A stretch of 64,000 nucleotides of DNA from Cryptosporangium phraense (lineage in GTDB: Bacteria; Actinomycetota; Actinomycetes; Mycobacteriales; Cryptosporangiaceae), in assembly GCF_006912135.1 (NCBI RefSeq), contig NZ_VIRS01000016.1, positions 142,685 through 206,684 of the forward strand, given 5' to 3'. A program made the translations under genes and the position numbers. The notes under the pieces are model-generated. The model had not been told where the DNA came from. It was given only the letters and a program-made list of their open reading frames with translations, and ran no database searches. Below, in pieces: positions 51,423 through 63,222 of the stretch; position 1 is the first letter of the stretch; each line of letters opens with the position of its first letter.

Positions 51423-52403
51423 CTAACCCGCGATGTCGAACGGCACCGACCGCAGGCGTCGCGTCGTCGGTTCGGGTCGGAGCGCGGCCCAGGACGTCCG
51501 CAACGAGGTCTCGAGCACCGACGCGCGCCGGCGCGCGTCCATCAGATTCGGACCGATCGCGGTCAGGTCCTCCGGACCCGGTCCGAGCAGCGTGACCCGC
51601 GTGCCGGAGGCACGCAGCACCTCCGCTTCGCGGAGCAGCTGCGCGGTGAGCGAGCGGCGCACGCGCCGCTCCAGCTTGCCCGCGAACGAGGTGGGCGCGT
51701 CGTAGGCGAAGGACGCCATCGGCGTCAGGACGTAGACCTCGTCCAGGTCGCAGCCGGCCAGCAGGTCGGCCGACGCGGTGGAGTACGTACCACCGTCGAC
51801 GTACGGACGCCCACCGATGCGGATCGGGGCGAACCAGCCGGGCACGGCGCAGGAGGCGCTGACCGCGTCGGCCAGCGGAGCCTCGGGAGCACCCTCGCGA
51901 CCGAAGACGACCCGCTCGCCGGACGCGTAGTCCATCGCGACGACCCAGGGCCGCGGACGGTCGGGCCAGTCCTCGCACGGCAGCACCGAACCGATCAGCC
52001 GCCGGACGCCGGTGTGCGCGGCGCGGCCCCGCGGCACGAGGCCGGAGAGTGCCACCATCGGTGACATCGACGCCGGGTGGCGGGCCGCACGCCAGAGCAG
52101 GCCGGGCGATCCGAGCGCGAACGCCGGCCAGGGCGGGGCCGGTCCGGCGCCGTCGACCTCCTCGTCGTAGTCGACGACCGGGTCCTCCGGCGCCGGGATG
52201 CCCTGCTGGTGGCGGACGATCGAGTCGACCGGCGCCCCGCAGGAGAGCAGCGACGCCAGTATCGAGCCCGCGGACGTGCCGACCAGCGCGTCCACGTCGC
52301 GGCAGTCGAATCCCTCGGCGCGCTCCAGCGCTTTCAGTGCACCGGCTGCCCAGGCGAACCCGAGCACGCCGCCGGCGCCGATCACCAAGCCTCGTCGCGT
52401 CAT
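51423..52403 (-). CDS. Patatin-like phospholipase
   Basis: 326 residues with both parts of the patatin Ser-Asp dyad: oxyanion loop GLVIGAGGVLGFAWAAG, nucleophile in VGTSAGSILASLL, and catalytic Asp in PYVDGGTYSTASADLLAG. Acts as a lipid acyl hydrolase, cytoplasmic or membrane-associated. ATG 52403 overlaps the acyltransferase stop by 4 bp, so acyltransferase and lipase are coupled: a lipid-turnover pair. Confidence 0.9.
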   Translation of the reverse strand: MTRRGLVIGAGGVLGFAWAAGALKALERAEGFDCRDVDALVGTSAGSILASLLSCGAPVDSIVRHQQGIPAPEDPVVDYDEEVDGAGPAPPWPAFALGSPGLLWRAARHPASMSPMVALSGLVPRGRAAHTGVRRLIGSVLPCEDWPDRPRPWVVAMDYASGERVVFGREGAPEAPLADAVSASCAVPGWFAPIRIGGRPYVDGGTYSTASADLLAGCDLDEVYVLTPMASFAYDAPTSFAGKLERRVRRSLTAQLLREAEVLRASGTRVTLLGPGPEDLTAIGPNLMDARRRASVLETSLRTSWAALRPEPTTRRLRSVPFDIAG

Positions 52404-53755
52404 GGCGCCCCCTCCGTCAGCTCGTCGATCGACTCGTTCAGAAGTGCGGCGAGCACGTCCACATCGGCCATCGCGTCCCAGTCCGCGTTGAGGCCGTAGT
52501 AGACGTGCCCGTCGTACGACGTCACTCCAATTGCGACGGCTTGCCCAGCGGCGAGCGGCACAAACGGAAAGATCTCGCGGAGCCGGGCCCCGGCCACGTA
52601 CAGCGGACGTTGCGGGCCGGGAGCGTTGGTGACGACGAGGTTGAACAACCGACGGGAGAGTCCGGAGGCGGCCCGGGCCGCCATCGCGTTCAGCGTCGCG
52701 GGCGCGAAGCCGGACAGGCGGACGAGCGCGTCCGCGCCGACCCGCCGCCCGGGTTCGGCGTGGGCGCGCATGGAGTACGCGATCTGCGTGAGCCGCACGG
52801 TGGGGTTCGGCTCGCCGATCGGCAGGTCGATGAGCGAGGTCGCGACGCGACTGCCGACGTCGTCGCCGCCGAAGGCCGCCGGGGGCCCGCCGCGGACGCT
52901 GGTCGGGACCAGCGCGCGGAGCACGGCGTCGGGCGGGACCGGGGCGCCGCGGTAGAGCAGCCAGGCGCGGAGCGCGCCGGCGACGGTGGCCAGGACGACG
53001 TCGTTGACCGTCCCCTTGGCGCGGAGCTTGCGGTACTGGTCGAGGTCGGTGCGCGCGGTGGCGAACCGGCGCTGGCGGCCCGGCTCGGCGCTGAGCGGGC
53101 TGGCCGGGGCCGGGCGGGCGGCCGCGAGCAGTCCGGTACCGGTCGCGCCGAGGGCGCGTCCGGCGCTGGTGAGGGCCGCGATCGGGTGCCGGACGAGGTC
53201 CGCCGCGGCGTCCAGCATCAGGTCGGCCGGGCCCGGCTCGGGGTCCGGACGCCAGACCGGAGTGACGCTCTCGGCGGTGGCCGGGCTGTCGTCGAGCAGG
53301 ACGTGGAGCAGATCGACGCCACCGACGCCGTCGACGAGCGCCGGATGCGATTTCGCGACGACCGCGACGTTCTTGTCTTTGAGTCCCTCGACGAGATAGA
53401 GCTCCCAGAGCGGGCGGGACCGGTCGAGCTGGGTGGACATCAGGCGCCCGACGAGCGCGTGCAGCTGGGCGTCGGTGCCGGGAGTGGGTAAACCGGTGCG
53501 GCGGACGTGGTAGGCGAGGTCGAAGCGGGAATCGTCGACCCAGACCGGCTGGCTGAGGCCGCCCGGTACCCAGCGGACGCGCCGACGGAAGCGCGGAACC
53601 AGCGCGATCCGCTGCTCGACCCGGCGCCGGAGGGCGGCCACGTCGAGCCCGGTCTCGGCCGGTTCGAGGATCGCCAGGCCGCCGACGTGCAGCGGAGTGT
53701 TCGGCGTCTCGGCGGAGAGGAACGAGACGTCCAGCGGCTGGAGGCGATCGGACAA
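52400..53755 (-). CDS. WS/DGAT-family acyltransferase with altered active site
   Basis: The family layout is clear: DRLQPLDVSFLSAETPNTPL at the N-terminus, PLWELYLVEGLKDKN, active-site segment and C-terminal NLVVTNAPGPQRPLYVAGAR (the N..xSNVPGP-type line). It would make wax esters or triacylglycerol from acyl-CoA. The catalytic HHxxxDG motif reads KSHPALVDGVGG: the second His is Pro. GGGAGGTGATC, complementary to the 16S tail, lies 3-7 nt before TTG 53755, which decides the start; the longer frame is not coding-like. Coupled to the patatin gene. Confidence 0.88.
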   Translation of the reverse strand: MSDRLQPLDVSFLSAETPNTPLHVGGLAILEPAETGLDVAALRRRVEQRIALVPRFRRRVRWVPGGLSQPVWVDDSRFDLAYHVRRTGLPTPGTDAQLHALVGRLMSTQLDRSRPLWELYLVEGLKDKNVAVVAKSHPALVDGVGGVDLLHVLLDDSPATAESVTPVWRPDPEPGPADLMLDAAADLVRHPIAALTSAGRALGATGTGLLAAARPAPASPLSAEPGRQRRFATARTDLDQYRKLRAKGTVNDVVLATVAGALRAWLLYRGAPVPPDAVLRALVPTSVRGGPPAAFGGDDVGSRVATSLIDLPIGEPNPTVRLTQIAYSMRAHAEPGRRVGADALVRLSGFAPATLNAMAARAASGLSRRLFNLVVTNAPGPQRPLYVAGARLREIFPFVPLAAGQAVAIGVTSYDGHVYYGLNADWDAMADVDVLAALLNESIDELTEGAP

Positions 53756-53801
53756 CGCGATCACCTCCCTCGTTGGATGCGCATCCTCATCGTGACATGG
53801 G

Positions 53802-56171
53802 TTACTCGTCGGTACCCACATTTCTTCTGGTATGCACCCACCCTGCACCGATCACGAGGGTTTTCAGGGCCTTCCGCAGCGGGGAGTTCGGGGTCACCTC
53901 GGCGAGCGTGCGGCCCTCGGCCAGCGCACGGTCGGTGGACGGCCGGTCGTAAGGGAGCGTGCGGATTCCGTCGATGCCGGCGAACCGTTGGAGGGCGCTC
54001 TCGACGCTCCGGGTGGGGTCGCCGGGGATCGGCCCGCGGCGGAGCTTGTTGACGACCACGATGGGTTCCGCGCTGGGGAGCGCCTCCTTGAGCGACGCCA
54101 GCCCGCGCACCAGGCGGTGCAGCCCGACCGGATCGGCGGCGCCGATCGCGAGAATCGAGTCCGCGTTCCCGAGGACGGCGAGCGTGGCACCGTTCCGCCG
54201 CGGTGCGGCGGTGTCGAAGACGAGTTCCTCGTCCTCCTCCAAGCAGAAACCGATGTCGACGATCGTGAGCTCGGAAAGGGCGCGGGCGTGGTCGAGGATC
54301 TCGTCGACGGCGTCGGGGGTGATCTCCGGCCAGCGGTCGGGGCGGCTGATGCCGGTGAGGACGCGCAGGTGGGGCGAGATGGCGCGGGCGGTGGCGGCGA
54401 GGGAGGTCGGGGTGAGGCGGCCGGTGTTCGCGAGCCGGGCGGCCGAGGCGAGGCCGGCGGCTTCGTCGAGGAGGCCGAGGTGCTGGGCGACGACGCCGCC
54501 GTAGGTGTCGGCGTCGATGAGGAGGGTGTGGATGTTCTGGCGGGCGCTCTCGTCGGCGAGCCCCAGCGCGACGGTCGTCCGGCCGGGCGCGCCGGTGGGC
54601 CCCCAGACGGCGATGACCTGGCCGCGGTTCGGGTGGTTCGGGGTGTTGGTGGGGGCTGGTGATCTGGGTGCCGTGGTTGCGTGGGTCGGGGGTGCCGCGG
54701 GTGGGGAGGGGGCTGGGCGGCCGGGCAGCAGAGGCCATTCCTCCAGGTCCCGCTCGGCTCCGATCCATCCGGGCGAGAAGCCTTCCCTGGAGCCGAGCCC
54801 ACCGAGCGCGCCCAGGCCGTGAGCGCCCACGCCCGCGCCCGGGCCGGGACCGTCGGGACCGGGACCACCGCGACCGGGACCACCGGGATGCGGAGAACCA
54901 GGACCGGCACCGCCCGGGGCGGGCGCACTCGGGCCGAGTGCAGCGGGACCGCCTGGTCCGGTCGCGCCGGGGGCGGAGCTGGGCTCGCCTGATTCGGGAC
55001 GAGCGCCTTGCCCACGCGAACTGGGGGCGGGTGCGCCTGGGCCGGAGCCGCCGGCTGCGCCCGAGCCGGCGCCGCCGGCTGCGCCTCGGCCGGGGCTGGC
55101 CGCGTCTGGGCCGGGGCCGCCGGGCACGGCAGGTCCGGAGCCTGGGCCAGGGCCGCCGCCGGCGCGCGGACCACTACCAGGACCGTTGCTGTCGGAGCCG
55201 GCAGGCGCGCCATGGCCAGGGCCGGCGGACACCCCGTAGTCGGGCGGAGCTCCCGGGGCGCGGTCGGGCGGAGGGCCGTAGCCAGGGTCGCCGGGCGCTA
55301 CACGGCCGCCGCCAGGGCCCGGGAACGCGCCGTGATCGGGCCTGGCCGGTCGGCCATGGTCCCAGCTCGACGGAGCACTCTGGCCCAAGTCAGGCGGAGC
55401 ATCGCCGGGCGGGGCGTTTTGGGCCGAGCCGGATGGGGTGCCCTGGCCAGGGATGGCGGGCGTGGTGCGGCTGGCGTAAGGGCTAGGAGGCGCGCCGTAG
55501 CCAGGATCGGGGACGGTGGGATCGCTCGTCCTGTCCGGCACGCCGGCTCCGGTACCGGCCGATCCGCCGTGGCCTGGGCCGGGGTCCCCCGCGCCCGTTG
55601 ACCCGGATCTGTCGCCGACGGGTGCGGAAGGGCCGGCAGCCGGGGAGCGTTGGGGCCAGCGTGGGGGCGGGGCGCCGTCAGGGCGAGCTGACGGCGGCTC
55701 GGCATGGCGCCCGCTGCTCGCGGCGCCCCGGCCACCCGATGCTCCCGGTTCGACCGGGCGGCTGCGCGGGGTCGATCGCGGGGCCCGGGCCACGGACTTT
55801 CCCGCGACCAGGGCGTTGGCGGCGCTTCTCAGAGCAGCGGCCACCGCCGTCGGGGAGGCGTCGGTCGGGAGTACGTGAGGGATTCCCAAAGCACGCAGCC
55901 GGTCGCGGGACTCGCCGTCGTCCGGGTGGGCCAGGCCCACGACCGCGACCCCGCACCCGGCGAGGCGGGTGAGGAGTGGGCGGTCCAGGTGCGGAAGATC
56001 CGCCGAGACCACCACCGCGACGGCCACTCCGGTCGAGGCCACCGCCAGCAAATCCGCCGCCCCGGTGCAGCGCCGGACCACGTTCACGCCAGAGCTCCCG
56101 CTCCCCCACGCCGCCACCAGCGCGTCCTCCCACGCACTCCCATCCGTCACCACGGTCAAGACGGAAATCAC
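53802..56171 (-). CDS. CpaE/TadZ-like ATPase with long Pro/Gly linker
   Basis: The N-terminal 120 residues are a receiver-like domain (MISVLTVVTDGSAWEDAL ... HLDRPLLTRLAGCGVAVVGL). A Gly/Pro/Ser-rich linker of about 370 residues follows, then a MinD-type ATPase domain: VIAVWGPTGAPGRTTVALGL, HTLLIDADTYGGVVAQHLGL, LTIVDIGFCLE and IVVVNKLRRGPIPGDP. The deviant Walker A has Arg-Thr-Thr with no Lys (canonical KGGxGKT). CpaE localises the Tad machine at the pole or septum. GTG 56171 overlaps the cpaB-like stop by 4 bp. Confidence 0.82.
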   Translation of the reverse strand: MISVLTVVTDGSAWEDALVAAWGSGSSGVNVVRRCTGAADLLAVASTGVAVAVVVSADLPHLDRPLLTRLAGCGVAVVGLAHPDDGESRDRLRALGIPHVLPTDASPTAVAAALRSAANALVAGKSVARAPRSTPRSRPVEPGASGGRGAASSGRHAEPPSARPDGAPPPRWPQRSPAAGPSAPVGDRSGSTGAGDPGPGHGGSAGTGAGVPDRTSDPTVPDPGYGAPPSPYASRTTPAIPGQGTPSGSAQNAPPGDAPPDLGQSAPSSWDHGRPARPDHGAFPGPGGGRVAPGDPGYGPPPDRAPGAPPDYGVSAGPGHGAPAGSDSNGPGSGPRAGGGPGPGSGPAVPGGPGPDAASPGRGAAGGAGSGAAGGSGPGAPAPSSRGQGARPESGEPSSAPGATGPGGPAALGPSAPAPGGAGPGSPHPGGPGRGGPGPDGPGPGAGVGAHGLGALGGLGSREGFSPGWIGAERDLEEWPLLPGRPAPSPPAAPPTHATTAPRSPAPTNTPNHPNRGQVIAVWGPTGAPGRTTVALGLADESARQNIHTLLIDADTYGGVVAQHLGLLDEAAGLASAARLANTGRLTPTSLAATARAISPHLRVLTGISRPDRWPEITPDAVDEILDHARALSELTIVDIGFCLEEDEELVFDTAAPRRNGATLAVLGNADSILAIGAADPVGLHRLVRGLASLKEALPSAEPIVVVNKLRRGPIPGDPTRSVESALQRFAGIDGIRTLPYDRPSTDRALAEGRTLAEVTPNSPLRKALKTLVIGAGWVHTRRNVGTDE

Positions 56172-57031
56172 CGCCCACCCCCCGCCGACTGCCCCCCAAC
56201 AGGCCCGCCCCCCGACGGCCCCCCTCCAGACGGCTGCACCCCAGAAGGCTCAACCCCAGACGGCTCGCCCCCAGACGGCTCGCCCCCAGACGGCTCGCCC
56301 CCAGACGGCTCTCCCCCAGACGGCCCGCCCTCCGACGGCACCCCTTCAGGCAAACCCCCGACGGAAGCCGACGAAGACCCCACCACCGGCGCCGCCCCAC
56401 AAACCAGATCCGCACCCCGCCCACTCACCACCACCACATCGATCTCCGAAGTCCGAACCGCCCGCACCACCCCCGCCGCGACCTCATCCGGCACCCGCAA
56501 AACCAACGCCACCCCGCCCGCGATCCCCGACTCCCGGCTCACCCCCTGAACCGCGGCCGACACCAGCACCCGCACGGTCTCCCCACCGCGCGGGGTCGCG
56601 AACACGTCCACCCGCACCCCTCGCCGCAACGTGGCGGGGGCGTGTTCCGCGCTCACCGGGACGCTCACCTCGCTGCCGCACGTGCGCCCGGCCACGGCGG
56701 CCTTCGGTAACAGCTCCCCGGCCCCCACGTCCCGGGCCAGCGGCCGGCCGACCGGCCCGGCGCCGTCGGCGGCGAGGTACAGCCCCGAGCTCTCCGGCAG
56801 CCGGACCCGCACGCCGACCAGGTCACCCGCGGACAGCACGGTGCCCGCCCCGAGATCGCGCGCCACCGCCCACACCCGCACCGTGTCGTCGGCGACCGCG
56901 AAGAGCCGGGCTCCGCCCAGCACCGACCCGACGACCAGGAGCAGGCCCAGCAGAAAGCGAAAATCCACCCACGACGGGACGCGACGCCGGAGGGCCGGCG
57001 GTGACACCGGTACGGACATCGAAATCCTCAC
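56168..57031 (-). CDS. CpaB/RcpC-like SAF-domain protein
   Basis: A membrane helix (FRFLLGLLLVVGSVLGGARL) precedes a SAF domain: VWAVARDLGAGTVLSAGDLV, VRVRLPESSGLYLAADGA and GRPLARDVGAGELLPKAAV, the antifreeze-like fold of RcpC/CpaB proteins at the Tad secretin. A second beta domain follows, then a C-terminal tail of 14 or so GGEPS/GGGPS repeats, probably disordered. ATG/GTG at 57031 lies downstream of a 190-bp gap that also drives the HTH gene on the other strand. Coupled to the cpaE-like gene. Confidence 0.8.
   Translation of the reverse strand: MRISMSVPVSPPALRRRVPSWVDFRFLLGLLLVVGSVLGGARLFAVADDTVRVWAVARDLGAGTVLSAGDLVGVRVRLPESSGLYLAADGAGPVGRPLARDVGAGELLPKAAVAGRTCGSEVSVPVSAEHAPATLRRGVRVDVFATPRGGETVRVLVSAAVQGVSRESGIAGGVALVLRVPDEVAAGVVRAVRTSEIDVVVVSGRGADLVCGAAPVVGSSSASVGGLPEGVPSEGGPSGGEPSGGEPSGGEPSGGEPSGVEPSGVQPSGGGPSGGGPVGGQSAGGGR
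56226..56330 (-). repeat. 15-bp coding repeat, seven units
   Basis: Units of CCAGACGGCTCGCCC (plus strand) repeat with period 15 and encode GGEPS-type pentapeptides at the C-terminus of the cpaB-like protein. Confidence 0.8.
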
Positions 57032-57223
57032 CGTGTGGTGTTTAGCCCGGCCGATCGAGGCGACTAGGGGTGTTCCTATGATCTCGCACCGCGATCAGCT
57101 TCCGCTTCATTTGTCCACAGTCGGCGTCGATCGGATTTGAGCATCGTTGCGATATCGCTGTGGACCGTCGAGAACGGAGCTACCACCCCAATGGCAAACT
57201 CGAAGGCGGCAGTGGGAGGTGAC

Positions 57224-57469
57224 ATGGCAACCGAGCGATTTCTGCAGCTCTCCGACGTTGCAGAGATCCTGAACATCTCGTCCTCACAGACCTATGCGCT
57301 GGTGAGGTCGGGTGATCTCCCGGCCATCAAAATCGGAGGCCGGGGCCAGTGGCGTGTCGAGCGCGCCGAACTCGAGCGATATATCGAGCGGATGTACAAG
57401 GAGACCAAGGACTTCGTCCGCAGCCATCCGTTCACCTACACGGACGCACCCGAGGAGGAAATCAGCTGA
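57224..57469 (+). CDS. Helix-turn-helix regulator, BldC/excisionase type
   Basis: 81 residues: ERFLQLSDVAEILNISSSQT, a MerR-like winged helix, followed by RSGDLPAIKIGGRGQWRVER with the wing R residues and a helix ERYIERMYKETKDFVRS. GGGAGGTGAC lies just before ATG 57224, so I reject the earlier in-frame codons. Such proteins (BldC, AlpA/excisionase-like) bind direct repeats upstream of developmental genes. Monocistronic; the minus gene 57462-58022 overlaps its end by 8 bp. Confidence 0.88.
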   Translation: MATERFLQLSDVAEILNISSSQTYALVRSGDLPAIKIGGRGQWRVERAELERYIERMYKETKDFVRSHPFTYTDAPEEEIS

Positions 57470-58022
57470 CGCGCGCGTGAACGGCCATCAGCGCGGCCAG
57501 CGGCACACTTCGCACCGCGCGGACGGCCCGCGCGCGCCTCGGTTCGGTCTCGGAGTGTTCGGCGAGTTCGAGGAAGTCGCGCCCGACCCGGTCGATCGTC
57601 CCCGACAACGATTTCCCTCCCGGTAGCGCCAGCCGGACCGGCGTCCGGTCCCGAGCCAAGCGCCGAAGCACGAACCGCAGGTCCATCCGCGCCTCCACCG
57701 GGCCGACCGGGTCGGCCGCCGTCGCCGGCGACAGGCCCTCCACCGCCACGACCGCGGCCAGCGGTATCACGACCTCCCGAGCTCCACCGGCCGACAGCGC
57801 CATCCAATCCGGACCCACGCGCGCCAGCACCCCGGTCAGCGAAGCGTCCGGCAGCCACACCTCGAGCTCCGACCCGACGCTGCCCCGCAACCGGTCCACC
57901 AGCGAGACGAGCGCGAACTCCCGCCGGGTCCGATCGGCCGCCTCGGACGCCATCTCGTCGCGGCGCAGCGCCTCGAACTGCGCCTCGGCGTCGGCGAACA
58001 GGTCTTCCCACCGGTCGTCCAC
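57462..58022 (-). CDS. Hypothetical actinobacterial protein, Sm-like core
   Basis: 186 residues. The N-terminal helix (RWEDLFADAEAQFEALRRDE) is followed by a beta-rich central part (GSELEVWLPDASLTGVLARV, DWMALSAGGAREVVIPLAAV) that resembles a small Sm-like barrel, then an Arg-rich C-terminus (PVRLALPGGKSLSGTIDRVG). No enzyme motif. Conserved as a hypothetical in actinobacteria. Converges on the HTH gene. Confidence 0.7.
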   Translation of the reverse strand: MDDRWEDLFADAEAQFEALRRDEMASEAADRTRREFALVSLVDRLRGSVGSELEVWLPDASLTGVLARVGPDWMALSAGGAREVVIPLAAVVAVEGLSPATAADPVGPVEARMDLRFVLRRLARDRTPVRLALPGGKSLSGTIDRVGRDFLELAEHSETEPRRARAVRAVRSVPLAALMAVHARVS

Positions 58023-58131
58023 GGGTCCACTGTGCCCAGTTCATCCACAGAAAGAAACCGATCGCTTGCGCAGCGCTAACCCGAGATCGTTTCCTAGAGG
58101 AGGTAAACGAAAGCAAACGTAGGGGAACGCT

Positions 58132-58653
58132 ATGCAAGTGCCCGTCATCACCCGGCCACCCGCCCTCGAGCCACCAGCCCTGACGCTCCTGCGTCCGCCC
58201 GCGCTCCACCTCCGGTCGGTCCCGCCGGAACTCCCGTTCCGTCCGGCCGTCCCCACGAAAGCCACCGCGAAGAAGGTCTCCTTCGGACCCCAGGCGACGC
58301 CTCGGAACGCGCTGCCGGACCCGATCGCCCACGCGCGGGCCCTCGTCCTGGCCCTGCTCGAGGTCTTGAGCGGACGCCGACCGGTCCAGCAGCTCCGCGC
58401 CCACCTCACCGAGGACGCCTATCACCGCCTGGCCGGGCGCCTCCAGCGAGCGCGGGCCGGCGTCCGCTCCACGCCCTACCGGCCCCGCAACCGCACCCGC
58501 ATCCATCTCGGACGCACGCTCCTCTGCGAACCGGCCGACGGCGTCGCCGAAGTCACGGTCCTGGCCGACGTCGGCACCCGAACCCGCGCCGTCGCCATCC
58601 GCCTGGAAGGCCTCGACGGCCGCTGGCGCTGCCCGGTCCTCACGATCCTCTGA
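58132..58653 (+). CDS. Rv3235-like Ala/Arg/Pro-rich protein (DUF6459)
   Basis: 173 residues. A Pro-rich N-terminal half (RPPALEPPALTLLRPPALHL) is followed by a conserved core with ARALVLALLEVLSGRRPVQQ, HLTEDAYHRLAGRLQRA, VAEVTVLADVGTRTRAVAIR and RWRCPVLTIL. This matches the Mycobacterium Rv3235 family, which often lies near secA in actinobacteria; function unknown. Faces away from the upstream 57462-58022 gene. Confidence 0.82.
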   Translation: MQVPVITRPPALEPPALTLLRPPALHLRSVPPELPFRPAVPTKATAKKVSFGPQATPRNALPDPIAHARALVLALLEVLSGRRPVQQLRAHLTEDAYHRLAGRLQRARAGVRSTPYRPRNRTRIHLGRTLLCEPADGVAEVTVLADVGTRTRAVAIRLEGLDGRWRCPVLTIL

Positions 58654-58708
58654 CCACAGACCGCGCCCCTCCGGGGCCATGCCGACGAAAAACAGCGACC
58701 GCGGACCC

Positions 58709-60022
58709 TCACTCCGCCGCCGCGACCTCTTCAACTTCCTGCGGCTCCACCCCAGCCGAAAGGTCCGGCCGAACCCGCACCTCGGTGATCGCCCGCCGCC
58801 GAACCGCGAGCACCTCGAACGCCCACCGATCCACGGTCACCTCGTCCCCCGGCGACCGCGGGATCCGCCCCAGCACCGCCAGGATCAGCCCAGCCACCGT
58901 GGTGTAATCCCCCTCCGGACGGTGCGGCAACTCGATCGCGATGTCGATCAGGTCGTGCACCGGGAACGACCCCGGCAGCACCATCGACCCGTCCTCGGCG
59001 ATCTGCACCGACCGGATGTCCTTGTCGGTCTCGTCGTAGATCTCGCCGACGACCTCCTCGACCAGGTCCTCCACGGTCACCAGCCCGTCGATGTCGCCGT
59101 GCTCGTCGACGACCAGCGCCATCTGGGTCCGGGCCAGCGACAGCTCCCGCAGGGCGTCCGGCACCCGCATGCTCCCCGGCAACGCCGGCACCGGCCGGAC
59201 CCGCGAAACCAGATCCACGGAATCGTCCAGGAGATCGCGCAGATGCACGACCCCGATGACGTCGTCCAGCGACCCCCGCGAAGCCACCGGCGCCCGGCTG
59301 TGCCCGGACGCCGCCAGCTCGGCACGCGCCCGCGGAACCGACAGATCGGACGACAGCACGAACGCTTCCCGGCGCGGCACCAGGATCTCGCGCAGCACCC
59401 GGTCGCCCACCTCGAGCGCCCCGACGATCATCGTCTGCTGGAGCGGCGTGAAGCCCTTGTGCGAGCTCACCATCTCGGTCACCTCTTCCCGGGTGACCTC
59501 CTCGCGCTGCCGGTCCGGATCTCCCCCGGCCAGCCGCACCACCGCATCCGTCGTGACGCCCAGCAGCCAGATCACCGGCCGGCTCAGCGTCGAGAGCAGG
59601 TCCAGCGGCCGCGCCACCGCCAGCGCCCACCCCTCGGCCCGCTGCATCGCGATCCGCTTCGGCGCGAGCTCGCCGAACACCAGCGTCACGAACGTCAGCA
59701 ACACGGTCACCAGGACGATCGCGACCGGCCGGGCCGCGTCGCCGAGAAAGCCCAAGGGCCCCACCAGGGGCGACGCCAGCGACACGGCCGCGGTCGCCGA
59801 CGCGAGGAACCCGGCCAGCGTGATCCCGACCTGGATCGTGGCCATGAAGCGGTTCGAGTCGCGGGCCAGCCGCGCCAGCACCCGGCCACCGGCGCCGTGG
59901 CGCGACAGCCGCTGCAGCTGGCTCTCCCGCAGCGAGATCAGCGCGATCTCACTCCCGGCGAACGCAGCGTTGACGAGGACGAGCAGGGCGACGAGTGCCA
60001 GCTGGGCACCGACGGAGTCCAT
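58709..60022 (-). CDS. CNNM/CorC-family membrane transporter (hemolysin-C type)
   Basis: 437 residues. A CNNM (DUF21) domain with four helices (VALLVLVNAAFAGSEIALIS, ATIQVGITLAGFLASATAAV, IVLVTVLLTFVTLVFGELAP) is followed by a CBS pair (REILVPRREAFVLSSDLSV, MALVVDEHGDIDGLVTVEDL) and a CorC_HlyC domain (GDYTTVAGLILAVLGRIPRS). Probably a Na+-driven Mg2+ or Co2+ exporter. AGAGG lies 5 nt before ATG 60022; the 21-residue upstream extension is not needed. secA is next upstream on the same strand, 123 bp away. Confidence 0.92.
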   Translation of the reverse strand: MDSVGAQLALVALLVLVNAAFAGSEIALISLRESQLQRLSRHGAGGRVLARLARDSNRFMATIQVGITLAGFLASATAAVSLASPLVGPLGFLGDAARPVAIVLVTVLLTFVTLVFGELAPKRIAMQRAEGWALAVARPLDLLSTLSRPVIWLLGVTTDAVVRLAGGDPDRQREEVTREEVTEMVSSHKGFTPLQQTMIVGALEVGDRVLREILVPRREAFVLSSDLSVPRARAELAASGHSRAPVASRGSLDDVIGVVHLRDLLDDSVDLVSRVRPVPALPGSMRVPDALRELSLARTQMALVVDEHGDIDGLVTVEDLVEEVVGEIYDETDKDIRSVQIAEDGSMVLPGSFPVHDLIDIAIELPHRPEGDYTTVAGLILAVLGRIPRSPGDEVTVDRWAFEVLAVRRRAITEVRVRPDLSAGVEPQEVEEVAAAE

Positions 60023-60104
60023 GATTCCTCTCGGGGACGCCGAACAGATGTTAACTGCACTTACCCCGACAACTGCGCAGCTCAAACGGCGTCCGAATAA
60101 GAAA

Positions 60105-60132
60105 GCCGGGCCTGGGAAATCCCAGGCCCGGC
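60105..60132 (-). terminator. secA terminator
   Basis: A 12-bp stem (GCCGGGCCTGGG with its complement), 4-nt loop and TTTCTTATTC downstream on the minus strand, 13 bp after the secA stop. An intrinsic terminator by structure. Confidence 0.85.
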
Positions 60133-60145
60133 CCCCTGAACGGAC

Positions 60146-62941
<2,796 letters not shown>

Positions 62942-63222
62942 GGGTTCGGTCAGCTCCCTCGGATGTCCTACCGCCATCGTAGGCGCGGTGGCCGGCGACG
63001 GGCCTCCCGCGCTCACGCGGCCAGCCGTCCACCGGTCGGGGCACGGCTCCTCACCAAGTAAACCGCAGCGGGCCGCACACGGTTCCCAGGAGCGGCAACC
63101 TTGTGTTACCGGCGCGGGCAGGACCCCGAACAATAGTCCGACCCGAGCAGTTTGCCGAAGATTTCCATGTTTGGGATGACCACGTTAGTGCCGAGAACCC
63201 CGCCAACAGCGAGGATGGCCTG

